Positions 8,291 through 16,935 of a stretch of DNA of 25,539 nt are shown piece after piece. The translations under genes and the position numbers were made by a program. Numbering within the stretch: position 1 is the stretch's first letter; the number at the start of each line of letters is the position of its first letter. Origin of the DNA: Clostridia bacterium. GTDB taxonomy: Bacteria > Bacillota > Clostridia > Oscillospirales > CAG-272. Under the pieces are notes generated by a model, which was not told the origin of the DNA, did no database searches, and saw only the letters and a list, made by a program, of their open reading frames with translations. Location of the stretch: the NCBI GenBank assembly GCA_900763885.1, contig CAAFLY010000295.1, forward strand, positions 1-25,539, written 5' to 3'.

Positions 8291-11200
8291 ATGGCAACAG
8301 TAAAAATCACAGACAAACAGAGTACGGAAAGCGTAAAAAACAACGCCAGCGTACTCGTAACCCAGCCGGAAACCGCAGGCGGAGCGACGAAAGAATCGCT
8401 CCGCAGAGCGACCCTCGCTGCCTTCATTAAGGCATTGAGGGACAACGGCATCAACGAGGGCTACAAAACGGCGGACGACATCGAAGCAATGTACCCCGAC
8501 CTTGTCAAGAGCGTGGACACCATCGAGACCGGCATCAGAATCACATTCTGGGACGATACCTCCACGGACATCGAGATCAAGAGCGGCGGTCTGGCTTTCG
8601 ATGCCATCTCCTACGACCAGAGCAGCGGCTACCTGCACATTACCATGAACGGCGAGGACGTGGTAGACCCCTGCTTCATCGGTGGCGGCGGAGGATCCGG
8701 CGGAACAAGCACGGTCGTCAAGCTGGAGAATCTCACCGGCTCGGCATCGCTCACCGTGGCGCATGGTGAATCGGTGAACATCAGCTTCAGCTATTACGAC
8801 TACGACAGCGCGGGAGAATTCACAAACAGCAGCGGCGCACTCGAAGTAATCGTAAACAACCAGACCATGCTGGCGAAGAACATCGCTCAGGGCAACCACA
8901 CCATCGACATCGGCTCGTATCTTTCCGAAGGCACGAACAAAGTCAAAGTGAAGGTAACGGACGAAGACGACAACTACGGCACGAAGACATGGACGGTCAA
9001 TGCCGTCGCGCTTTCCATCAGCGCGACAATTGACGACACCGCCATCAACACGGGTCCGCTGGTCTTCCGTTACACACCCATCGGCAACAACATCGAGAAG
9101 ACAATTCACTTCTTGATCGACAACGAGGAAATCGCCACGGCGAGCGTTACCGCTTCCGGCAGACAGCAGACGCAGTCAATCCCCGCGCAGAGCCACGGAG
9201 CGCACCGCCTCAAGGTTTATGCCACGGCGACCGTCGACGGCGTAAGTGTAACCAGCAATACGCTGGAATACGACATCATCTGGGCGGAAACCGGGAACTC
9301 CACGCCGATCATCGCCTGCAGCTTCACCGGCAGCGCGACGCAGTACAGCACCGTCGCAATTCCGTACCAGGTTTACAACCCCGCAAGCCTCACCGCGAGC
9401 ATTACGCTGGCAGTAAACGGCGTGGTGGTATCAACCCAGACCGTGGACAGAACACGCCAGACGTGGAACTACAAAGCGGACACGGCAGGCACGGACACGC
9501 TGACTATCACCTGCGGATCCGTCGTGAAGACAATCACCCTGCAAGTAGCGTCCAGCGGCGTCGACATCGAACCAATCACCACAGGGCTGACACTCGACCT
9601 CAATCCGCAGGGACACACCAACAACGACACCGACCGCGCGTCCTTCGGTTATACCGACGGGAACGGCACGAACCATCCGCTGACCTTCTCGGACAATTTC
9701 GACTGGGAAAACGGCGGCTTCAAGACCGACGAGCAGGGCGGCACGTACCTCTGCATCAAGTGCGGCACCAGCGTAACCTTTGACCGCTCTGTTTTTGCAG
9801 ACGACGCAATGAGAAACGGCAAGGAACTCAAGCTCATTTTCAAAGCGACGAACTGCCGGAACTACGACGCGGAAATCGGCTCCTGCTTTGCGGACGGAAT
9901 CGGTATCAAACTGCAAGCGCAGAAGGCGACAGTATCCTCCGAGCAGACCACAATGGACGCGCAGTATTGTGAAGACAGCCGCATCGAAATGGATATCAAC
10001 ATCGAGCCGGACAGCGCAGACAGAATCATGATGCTGTGGCTTGAAGGCATTCCGTCCAGAGTGGCAATCTACGAGGCAAACGACAACTTCACGCAGGACA
10101 CTCCGGCAAAGCTGAAATTCGGATCGAACGACTGCGACGTCTGGCTCTACCGCGTCAAGGCGTACAGCAACAGCCTCACCAAGAACGAGGTACACGAAAA
10201 CTGGATCGCAGACGCGCCGGACGCGGAAGAAATGCTCGCCCGCTACCAGCGCAACAACATCTACGATCAGAACGGCAATATCGACATTCAGAAGCTGATC
10301 AACGCAAACCCCGACCTCCGCGTAGTGGAAATCGAGGGTCCGAGAATGACCACCGGCAAAAAAGACCCCGTCGTGGGCAAGATCAAGCACACTCTCAAGA
10401 GCGGCGGCGCAACTCACACATTCGTCGCAGAGGGTATCAGTTTCAAGGTGCAGGGTACATCCTCCGCGCAGTATGGAGAAGCCGCATACAACCTCGACGT
10501 CGACTTTAAAAAAGCGACAATGTGGCAAGATGGTGACGGAAACGACATGACGAGCTACGCCATGACCGACAACTCCATCCCTGCAAAATACTTCAACATC
10601 AAGCTGAACGTCGCAAGCTCGGAGAACGCGAATAACATCGTCATGCAGGATGATTATAACAACTTCCAGCCGTACCTCAACCCCGCCAGAGTGGCAAACC
10701 CGAAGGTCAGAGATACGATGGAAGGTCACCCCTGCGTGGTCTTCTTCACCAACACCAGCGACGAGACAATCACCGTCAGCGCGAGAACCCTCGCCCCAGG
10801 CGAAACGATGCTCTACGGCTGCGGTGACTGGAACAACTCCAAGAAGAACCTCGAAGTATTCGGACAGCAGGACAACCCGAACCAGTGCTGCATCGAGATC
10901 AGCAACAACACGAACAACCAGTGCCTCTTCAAGAGCGACGATCTCTCCACCGAGGCGTGGGACGGCGACAGCTCCTTTGAATTCAGATATCCAGACGGCG
11001 GCTCTGACGCTATGAAAGCGGCGTTTCAGCGTGTTTTGTCGTGGGTGGTATCGACCGACAGGACAGCGGCAACCGACGCGAATCTGCCGGAAACAAAGAC
11101 CTACGGCGGCGTAGCCTACACGAAGGACACGGCAGCATACCGTGGTGCGAAATTCGTCGCAGAGCTGGAGGACTACTTCATCAAAGACAGCCTCCTCTTC

Positions 11201-14200
11201 CATTATCTCTTCACCGAGAGACACGCGCTGGTCGATAACCGCGCAAAGAACTGCTTCATCAGCACCGACGACGGTATCCATTGGGACTTCACGAAGGACT
11301 ACGACAACGACACCGCAGACGGAAACGACAACGAGGGCGGTCTGACGCTGACATACGGGCTGGAAGACACCGACCAGATCGGCTCGAAGGACGTATTCAA
11401 CGCCTCCAGCTCCGTCCTCTGGTGCAACATCAGAGACCTCATGTATAACGACCTGCGCGAGATGTACATCAAGCTGGAATCCAAAGGCGCGTGGGACGCA
11501 GAGCGAATCCTCGCCAAGTACAAGGCGCACCAGTCGCCACGCCCCGAAGCCCTCGTCATGGAGGATATGTACAAGAAGTACATCCATCCCTTCACGCACA
11601 GCGGCGCAAACGCATACCTCAAGATGCTGCTCGGCACGAAGGAAGACCAGCGGCGGCAGTTTGAGATTTATCAAGAGAAGTACATCGCGTCGAAGTACAG
11701 AGGTTCAAAGGCAACGAGCGACACAATCACGTTCAGAGCCTACACTCCGTCAACATGGCAGGGCGTGGCACCGAGCAGCAAGATCACGATCACGCCATAC
11801 GCCGATATGTACATTATTCTGCACTCCGGCTCTGGAATCGTCAGCCAGAGAGCGAAGCGGAATACCGCATACGAGCTGACCTGCCCGATTGATACGCTGA
11901 ACGACACCGAAATCTACATCTACAGCGCATCGAACATCGTCAGCGTCGGCGACCTTGCTCCGCTTTACGTCGGCTACTTCAACGTCGCGGCCGCAAAGAA
12001 GCTCCGCTCCCTCAAGCTGGGCGACGGCACGACCGGATACAGCAACACGAACGCCGAAGTAATCACGGTCGGCAACAACACACTGCTGGAAAGCCTCGAC
12101 ATTCGGAACTGCCCGAACATCGTGCAGGGTCTCGACCTTACCGGCTGCGGTGCGCTTCAGACGCTCGAAGCCGTAGGCTCCGGCATCACCGGCGTATCAT
12201 TCGCGCGAGGCGGCAAAATCAAAAAGGCGCACGTTCCGGCAATCAGCAGTTTGTCGGCAATCGCGCTGAAAGACCTCGAAGAACTCACGCTGACGGCTTA
12301 TACAGCTCTCCGAACCCTTCGCATTGAGAACTGCCCGACGATCAACGAAAAGACCATCATCGAGACGGCAACAGGGCTGACGCGAATCCGCGTCCTCGGC
12401 GTGAACTGGACGCTGCAGAACACCGATCTGCTCGACCGACTGGTAGCCCTCAAAGGTCTGGACGAAAACGACCACAACCTCGAAACATCGGTGTTGACCG
12501 GCGCGGCTTACGTCCCCGTAATGAGGCAGGCGAAGCTGGCAGCATACCGCGCAGCGTGGACAGACCTCGAAATCACGTATCAGACGCTGGTGCAGCAGTA
12601 CCTCGTAACCTTCAAGAACTACGACGGAACGGTTCTCCACACCGAATATGTGGACAGAAATGAAGATGTCGAAGACCCGGTAACCGCCGGAACGATAGCG
12701 ACACCGACACGCGAAAGCACGGTCAGCACAGTCTACACATACAGCGGCTGGGACGGCGACCTCACGGCGATCATCGCGCCGAGAATACTCACCGCAACCT
12801 ACAGCGAGACACCGAGGCAGTACACCGTCAAATGGTATTCTACCGTCGGCATTGTGATGGATACGCAGACTGTAGACTACGGCTCGGAAGCCATCTACGC
12901 CGGGGAAACGCCGGAAAGAACAGACGAAGAAGCGCAGGCTATCTATTACCTGTTCAAAGGCTGGGATAAGAGTACTGGCTACATCAAGGGAGACACCGAG
13001 GTGTGGGCAGTCTGGGAACGCGGCGAACTCCCGAACGCGGGAACGCAGCTCAAGGACATGAACGCAGCGCAGATCAACGCAGTAATCAAGTCCGGCAATG
13101 CGGTGAACTACTTCTCGTTGAAAGACCGCGTGGCAATCACGCTCGGCTTTAACCCTGCTTATAGCAACGTCGAGTATACCGACATCTGCACCGAGCAGGT
13201 ACTGGACGGCGCGACCTGCATCGACACCGGCATTCAGCCGTTCGCAAACGGCATCGCGGATCCGTGGACGCTTGTCGTTGACCTCGAATTCAGCGAAAAG
13301 ACCAGCGAGCAGACCGCTCTCTGCTGCCTGCAGGAAGACGGGTATATGGGCTTTAAGGTCAAGTACAACGGCGGACCCTCTATTCAGTGGTCGACCAACA
13401 GCTACAACAGCGGCGCGACGACCTACCGCGAGATTATGATCATCCGGCACAAAGCAGGCAGCCGCAACGTTGTGGTTTACAGCTCTAAGGCATACACCGA
13501 CCAGATCGACACACAGGAACTGACGAAGACCATCGACACGCAGACGAACGCGCACCTCTACATCGGCGCGACCGTTACCGACGGTGGACAGCAGGGCAAC
13601 TTTGCAACCGGCGTCATTCACTCCTGCCGTTACTGGAAGGGCGACCTCGGAGACACGGACTGCCGCAAGATTGTGAGCTGGCCGCGCGAAACCTACATCT
13701 TCGAAGTCGGCAACTTCGGCGCGTATTACCTCGCAAACAACAGTATCCAGAAGACCAGCGTGGACTTCATCTGCGCTTCACTTTTGGAGCGGCTCAAGCA
13801 GATGAACACCACCGGCAGCAACGCCGGAGGCTTCTCCGCAATGCCACTTTACACGTGGATGCAGAACCGTCTCTACAAAGCATTCCCACAGGAATGGCGA
13901 CTGATGATGAAGAACTGCACCGTCAAGGGCAACCAGTACGTCGACGGAACAAACGGAAACGTGCAGGCGTTCACGGCGTACCTCTGGGTACCGTCCTACA
14001 ACGAAATGCAGGGCAACAACGCCGAGCCGTGGCTTTATGAGGGCGAATGGGTAACCTTCTTCACGAACAACCAGACGCGAATCAAATTCCAGGGCTATGC
14101 GCTACCGGAAGGCTACTCGATTTACACATCGGGAACAGACCCGGCACAGAACGCCGCCAACACCATCAAGGAAGGCGACCTCTGGATCAACACCAGCGAA

Positions 14201-14380
14201 AGCTCGCGTGGATATGTCCGCCGGAACGGCGCGTGGTTCGCAGCTTACTACTTCTGGCTTCGCGGCGCGTCCACCGCGAGCGCGGCGAACTTTTGCTATG
14301 TCAGCGGCAGCGGCAACGTCACCAACTACGGCAGCTACGCAGCCAACGCGTATGGGGTCTGCCCGCGCTTCTCGATCTAA
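8291..14380 (+). CDS. DGR target: giant receptor-binding tail protein with C-terminal variable lectin-like domain
   Basis: The ATG at 8291 follows AAGGAGG and gives 2029 residues; the frame is open to 8204, but that part overlaps the fibre gene. Suggested layout: N-terminal attachment part (1-140); Gly-rich hinge; Ig-like beta domains (~147-417); a LamG-like domain (~424-638); a part resembling CotH-type proteins (~675-1137: QGTSSAQYG, and HWDFTKDYDNDT near 1000); leucine-rich-repeat-like strands (~1238-1374); two InlB B-repeat-like units (~1436-1577); a second LamG-like domain (~1637-1783); and a C-type-lectin/formylglycine-enzyme-like end. The last 47 residues hold the variable repeat, closing with YGVCPRFSI, a usual ending of DGR variable domains. 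It is probably a long adhesin at the tail tip. The VR call is firm; the middle domain names are pattern-based guesses. Confidence 0.9.
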   Translation: MATVKITDKQSTESVKNNASVLVTQPETAGGATKESLRRATLAAFIKALRDNGINEGYKTADDIEAMYPDLVKSVDTIETGIRITFWDDTSTDIEIKSGGLAFDAISYDQSSGYLHITMNGEDVVDPCFIGGGGGSGGTSTVVKLENLTGSASLTVAHGESVNISFSYYDYDSAGEFTNSSGALEVIVNNQTMLAKNIAQGNHTIDIGSYLSEGTNKVKVKVTDEDDNYGTKTWTVNAVALSISATIDDTAINTGPLVFRYTPIGNNIEKTIHFLIDNEEIATASVTASGRQQTQSIPAQSHGAHRLKVYATATVDGVSVTSNTLEYDIIWAETGNSTPIIACSFTGSATQYSTVAIPYQVYNPASLTASITLAVNGVVVSTQTVDRTRQTWNYKADTAGTDTLTITCGSVVKTITLQVASSGVDIEPITTGLTLDLNPQGHTNNDTDRASFGYTDGNGTNHPLTFSDNFDWENGGFKTDEQGGTYLCIKCGTSVTFDRSVFADDAMRNGKELKLIFKATNCRNYDAEIGSCFADGIGIKLQAQKATVSSEQTTMDAQYCEDSRIEMDINIEPDSADRIMMLWLEGIPSRVAIYEANDNFTQDTPAKLKFGSNDCDVWLYRVKAYSNSLTKNEVHENWIADAPDAEEMLARYQRNNIYDQNGNIDIQKLINANPDLRVVEIEGPRMTTGKKDPVVGKIKHTLKSGGATHTFVAEGISFKVQGTSSAQYGEAAYNLDVDFKKATMWQDGDGNDMTSYAMTDNSIPAKYFNIKLNVASSENANNIVMQDDYNNFQPYLNPARVANPKVRDTMEGHPCVVFFTNTSDETITVSARTLAPGETMLYGCGDWNNSKKNLEVFGQQDNPNQCCIEISNNTNNQCLFKSDDLSTEAWDGDSSFEFRYPDGGSDAMKAAFQRVLSWVVSTDRTAATDANLPETKTYGGVAYTKDTAAYRGAKFVAELEDYFIKDSLLFHYLFTERHALVDNRAKNCFISTDDGIHWDFTKDYDNDTADGNDNEGGLTLTYGLEDTDQIGSKDVFNASSSVLWCNIRDLMYNDLREMYIKLESKGAWDAERILAKYKAHQSPRPEALVMEDMYKKYIHPFTHSGANAYLKMLLGTKEDQRRQFEIYQEKYIASKYRGSKATSDTITFRAYTPSTWQGVAPSSKITITPYADMYIILHSGSGIVSQRAKRNTAYELTCPIDTLNDTEIYIYSASNIVSVGDLAPLYVGYFNVAAAKKLRSLKLGDGTTGYSNTNAEVITVGNNTLLESLDIRNCPNIVQGLDLTGCGALQTLEAVGSGITGVSFARGGKIKKAHVPAISSLSAIALKDLEELTLTAYTALRTLRIENCPTINEKTIIETATGLTRIRVLGVNWTLQNTDLLDRLVALKGLDENDHNLETSVLTGAAYVPVMRQAKLAAYRAAWTDLEITYQTLVQQYLVTFKNYDGTVLHTEYVDRNEDVEDPVTAGTIATPTRESTVSTVYTYSGWDGDLTAIIAPRILTATYSETPRQYTVKWYSTVGIVMDTQTVDYGSEAIYAGETPERTDEEAQAIYYLFKGWDKSTGYIKGDTEVWAVWERGELPNAGTQLKDMNAAQINAVIKSGNAVNYFSLKDRVAITLGFNPAYSNVEYTDICTEQVLDGATCIDTGIQPFANGIADPWTLVVDLEFSEKTSEQTALCCLQEDGYMGFKVKYNGGPSIQWSTNSYNSGATTYREIMIIRHKAGSRNVVVYSSKAYTDQIDTQELTKTIDTQTNAHLYIGATVTDGGQQGNFATGVIHSCRYWKGDLGDTDCRKIVSWPRETYIFEVGNFGAYYLANNSIQKTSVDFICASLLERLKQMNTTGSNAGGFSAMPLYTWMQNRLYKAFPQEWRLMMKNCTVKGNQYVDGTNGNVQAFTAYLWVPSYNEMQGNNAEPWLYEGEWVTFFTNNQTRIKFQGYALPEGYSIYTSGTDPAQNAANTIKEGDLWINTSESSRGYVRRNGAWFAAYYFWLRGASTASAANFCYVSGSGNVTNYGSYAANAYGVCPRFSI
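14235..14367 (+). repeat. DGR variable repeat (VR) at the 3' end of the target gene
   Basis: This matches the template repeat at 15280-15412 without gaps (offset 1045). Sixteen bases differ: 15 lie where the template has A (nine A to G, five A to T, one A to C) and one is C to T at 14293. This changes 14 residues, at 1987, 1996, 1997, 1999, 2003, 2005-2007, 2011, 2013, 2015, 2016, 2020 and 2021. The repeat closes with an unchanged 14-nt GC-rich block GGGGTCTGCCCGCG (14354-14367), after which the two copies diverge, as expected at the initiation of mutagenic homology (IMH). Confidence 0.97.
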
Positions 14381-14403
14381 AAGGCGCAAGCCGCAATCCT
14401 CAA

Positions 14404-14432
14404 TATCTGCCCCGCGTGAGTCGGGGCAGATA
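14404..14432 (+). other. Perfect inverted repeat just downstream of the VR (DGR target stem-loop)
   Basis: TATCTGCCCCG at 14404-14414 pairs perfectly with CGGGGCAGATA at 14422-14432, an 11-bp stem with a 7-nt loop. It begins 23 nt after the target stop codon. Phage DGRs such as that of Bordetella phage BPP-1 carry a hairpin or cruciform just after the VR that helps target recognition. No run of T follows, so an intrinsic terminator is less likely. It also precedes the ribosome site of the accessory gene. Confidence 0.75.
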
Positions 14433-14452
14433 AACGGGAGAAAGGAGAAAAA

Positions 14453-15250
14453 ATGTCGGTACTCAAAAACAAGCGAAAGACAGCGTTCTCCGAATTCGAG
14501 CGGCAGATGCTCCTGCTTTGCCGGTACACAAAAGACCGGCTGAACACGGTACCAGCCCGCTATAAAAAATTCGTGAACCCGAAAATCTACGACCCGACGA
14601 ACAAAGCGTCCACCGCCGTGATACTCGCAAACGAGCAAAGCCCCCGAACGGCGCAGGGACAAAATCGGCGGCTCGCAATGTTCAAAGCGGCAGTCCAGCA
14701 GCTCATGAGCCTGCAGAAGCCACTCATCGCAGTATGGAATCTTCTCGACATCGAGGAGGACAGCACAAAGCGGTGGGCGGACATGGTCAACCGTGAATTT
14801 GCACTCATCTGGGGCGTTACGAAATGGGAGGAGGAAACAAAGCCAATGATCGTCGCACTTCCAAAGCGCAAAATCGGAAAACTGGAATTCTTGAAGACGA
14901 TGGCGGAACTCCACCGCTTCACCTACACGAAGATCGGACACGCGCCGAATCACTGCAAGGACACGATCAGCGACCGCATCGCAGACTTTATCAACACCGC
15001 CCTCTGTGAAATCGTTCTGGCAAACCACAAGATACCAGAGACGAAGGCAGAGGCAGCCGTGAGAGCGGCGCACATTCAGTCAGCAATCGACAGCCTCAAC
15101 GGTCTGCAAAGACCGCTGCTGGCTCTCTGGGTAATTCAAGATTACAGCGAAAACGAGATGGACGAATGGGCGGGACTGATTGACAAGGAGCTGAAGCTGC
15201 TGGAAGGCTTGAAGGCAGCGGACGCGGAACGGTACAAAAATCTCAAGTGA
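14453..15250 (+). CDS. avd: Avd-like DGR accessory protein, tandem duplicate in one chain
   Basis: It sits between the target gene and the template repeat, the usual place of avd, with AAAGGAG before its ATG. Avd forms a four-helix bundle that binds the reverse transcriptase and template RNA and is needed for mutagenic retrohoming. A usual Avd has about 110-130 residues; this protein has 265. Residues ~11-124 and ~142-255 align without gaps at an offset of 131 (LQKPLIAVW with LQRPLLALW, 87-95 and 218-226; conserved W108/W239, E14F15/E145F146, P34/P165). Identity is about one third over the last 40 positions. So it is two Avd-like bundles fused. The call rests on helical pattern and context. 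The stop is followed 29 nt later by the TR. Confidence 0.8.
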   Translation: MSVLKNKRKTAFSEFERQMLLLCRYTKDRLNTVPARYKKFVNPKIYDPTNKASTAVILANEQSPRTAQGQNRRLAMFKAAVQQLMSLQKPLIAVWNLLDIEEDSTKRWADMVNREFALIWGVTKWEEETKPMIVALPKRKIGKLEFLKTMAELHRFTYTKIGHAPNHCKDTISDRIADFINTALCEIVLANHKIPETKAEAAVRAAHIQSAIDSLNGLQRPLLALWVIQDYSENEMDEWAGLIDKELKLLEGLKAADAERYKNLK

Positions 15251-15275
15251 AAGGAGAAAAACGGTGGCGTTCTAA
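15251..15275 (+). other. Ribosome site and four-codon mini-ORF in front of the TR
   Basis: AAGGAG at 15251-15256 lies 7 nt before GTG GCG TTC TAA (15264-15275). The mini-ORF is in the same frame as the TR's VR-like frame and stops just before it. It may be a remnant of an older duplicated gene end, or may hold ribosomes off the template RNA. No function is shown. Confidence 0.4.
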
Positions 15276-15279
15276 CAAA

Positions 15280-15412
15280 GGTTCGCAGCTTACAACTTCT
15301 GGCTTCGCGGCGCGTCCACCACGAACGCGACGAACTTCTGCAATGTCAACAACAACGGCAACGTCAACAACAACGGCAACAACGCAGCCAACACGAATGG
15401 GGTCTGCCCGCG
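15280..15412 (+). repeat. DGR template repeat (TR)
   Basis: This is the invariant template whose transcript is copied with adenine errors into the VR. In the VR reading frame it has fifteen AAC or AAT codons, which on adenine mutation cannot give a stop codon and reach many residues. It ends with the 14-nt block shared with the VR (15399-15412), followed by a diverged IMH*-type tail. It is not translated in that frame: a TAA at 15273-15275 lies just before it. Confidence 0.97.
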
Positions 15413-15420
15413 ATTTTCAT

Positions 15421-15720
15421 AATTCAAGTAACCACGTATGACAGGGTGAAAACATTCAAAATTATGAGAAGGAGAACGCAACCGTCCGAGAGAAACCCTC
15501 GGTAAATTCATAGCCGCCCTGCCAAAAGGGCGACACACCACGACGGTGTCCTGCTACGGTCGGGAGGACGCTTCTTGCATGGCAAAGCGGCGACCGCCCC
15601 GCCTTGTTTCATTCCCGATCCGTTTACTCGGCAGTACGGCGACCAACCAAAAGCCGGAGGCAACTCCGACCGGCGGCGACAATAACCAGCCGAGACAGGT
15701 GCAGTCGAGACTTCATCATT
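15421..15720 (+). ncRNA. TR-to-RT spacer: structured part of the DGR template RNA
   Basis: These 300 bases hold no convincing gene. They contain neighbouring hairpins: CCGAG/CTCGG (15486-15490 with 15498-15502), CGCCCT/AGGGCG (15515-15520 with 15527-15532) and ACACC/GGTGT (15535-15539 with 15545-15549). A possible longer pairing joins ACCGTC (15481-15486) and GACGGT (15542-15547). In the BPP-1 DGR the RNA just downstream of the TR binds RT-Avd and primes cDNA synthesis, so this stretch is the likely counterpart. Its 3' boundary is unknown and may run into the RT gene. Confidence 0.6.
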
Positions 15721-16935
15721 ATGACCAATCAAGAAAGAATCCAAGCAAGGATCGCTCGAAGCAAAGCCCGCAAGGCAGAAAAGCGAAAGCCGCTGCTCGC
15801 CGAATGCGGAGATTTTCGGAGCGTTATCACAAACCAAAACCTCCTGCGTTCCCTTCAGAAGCGCAGGAAAGAGACAGAGTGGAAAGGAAGTGTTCAGTCC
15901 TACATAGCACACGCCATCGTGAAGAACAAGCGAGCGAAGGACGCGCTGCTCGAAGGCAGGATGAACGTCAACCAATCCATAAAGCACCTCGTTATTCACG
16001 AGCGCGGCAAGCGACGGGACTGCCACGCAATCATGATTGACAGCCGAGTGATACAAGGCGCGGTCTGCGACAGCAGCATCACACCGCTCACACAGCCGTC
16101 CCTCATATACGATAATCCCGCCAGCACCAAAGACAAGGGCGTAGAATTCGCACGGCGCAGAATGAACCACCACCTGCGGCGGCAGATTGCCGAAAGCGGA
16201 CCCGACTTCTATGTTTTAGTTTACGACTTCTCCGGCTACTTCGACAGTATCCGGCACAGCCTCTGCAGAGAGAAACTCCGCAAGGCAGGACAGGACGAAA
16301 TGCTCGAACGCTTGACGATGTACTTCATCAAAATGTACCAGGCGCAGGACATCTCGCTCATCACGGACGCAGAGGAGCGCAGCCGAAGATATGAGGAACT
16401 GAAGCACGATAAAGCCACCGGCGCGACGCTCGGCAGTCAAATATCACAGGACATGGCTCTGGTCGTCCCGAACGACCTCGACCACACAATCAAGGACATC
16501 TACCGAACGAAGCACTACCAGCGGTATATGGACGACGGCAACGCAACCGGCACGAAGGAGCAGCTCCGGCAGCTTTATACGGTTATCGCCGACATCTGCG
16601 ACCGCCTCGGATTGAAGCTGAACAAAAAGAAAACCCACATCGTCAGAGCGCGGCGCGGCTTCACCTTCCTCAAGGTACGCTACACCGTGACCGAGACCGG
16701 CAGGATCATCAGACAGATAGCCAAGTCCAGCATCGTCCGAATGCGCCGAAAGCTGAAGAAATTCCGCAAGAAGGTAGATGAAGGGCTAATGAGCCTTCAA
16801 GACGTTTTCATCTCATTCATGTCATGGTACGGAACGGTGGCGAAAATCGCCAAGACCTACCGCCAGCGCAAGCGAATGCTCAACCTTTACAATAGGCTAT
16901 TTCACCAATATAAGACAGGAGGAATGATCGCATGA
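15721..16935 (+). CDS. DGR reverse transcriptase
   Basis: A 404-residue enzyme that would copy the template RNA into adenine-mutated cDNA. Visible parts: N-terminal RT segment with SLIYDNPASTKDKG (127-140); motif A YDFSGYFDSI (168-177) with catalytic D169; the DGR-type motif LGSQISQ (237-243), where other RTs usually have QG; YMDD (269-272) with the two catalytic aspartates; LGLKLNKKKTHI (296-307); FTFLKVRY (314-321); and a basic thumb with SWYGTVAKI. No maturase or nuclease domain follows. The start is the ATG at 15721; the frame is open to 15604, but that part is spacer RNA. No good ribosome site precedes it, unlike its neighbours. The stop overlaps the next start (ATGA). Confidence 0.96.
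   Translation: MTNQERIQARIARSKARKAEKRKPLLAECGDFRSVITNQNLLRSLQKRRKETEWKGSVQSYIAHAIVKNKRAKDALLEGRMNVNQSIKHLVIHERGKRRDCHAIMIDSRVIQGAVCDSSITPLTQPSLIYDNPASTKDKGVEFARRRMNHHLRRQIAESGPDFYVLVYDFSGYFDSIRHSLCREKLRKAGQDEMLERLTMYFIKMYQAQDISLITDAEERSRRYEELKHDKATGATLGSQISQDMALVVPNDLDHTIKDIYRTKHYQRYMDDGNATGTKEQLRQLYTVIADICDRLGLKLNKKKTHIVRARRGFTFLKVRYTVTETGRIIRQIAKSSIVRMRRKLKKFRKKVDEGLMSLQDVFISFMSWYGTVAKIAKTYRQRKRMLNLYNRLFHQYKTGGMIA

Noticed and set aside
9431..11674. Long open frame of 747 codons on the minus strand
   Set aside because: It lies fully antisense to the DGR target gene, in a codon-phase typical of shadow frames in GC-rich DNA, with no ribosome site and low-complexity Val/Cys/Arg-rich protein. 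The same holds for other minus-strand frames such as 7234-8454, 12197-13621 and 22927-24123.
14293..14293. C to T difference between TR and VR as sign of non-adenine mutagenesis
   Set aside because: A single synonymous third-position change (TTC/TTT) is best explained by ordinary mutation since the last retrohoming event.
14404..14432. Intrinsic terminator after the target gene
   Set aside because: The stem is followed by AACGGGAG and a ribosome site, not by a T run, and the next gene belongs to the same DGR.
15247..15441. 64-codon frame across the template repeat
   Set aside because: It reads the TR in a frame that differs from the VR frame, and the peptide is low-complexity Thr/Arg. The TR works as template RNA.
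15604..15720. Upstream extension of the reverse transcriptase from a TTG at 15604
   Set aside because: The extra residues are basic and unlike RT sequence, there is no ribosome site, and the region folds as spacer RNA.
15721..16935. Group II intron or retron reverse transcriptase
   Set aside because: No maturase or nuclease domain and no intron-type ends are seen; the motif LGSQISQ, a TR/VR pair and an Avd-like gene fit a DGR instead.
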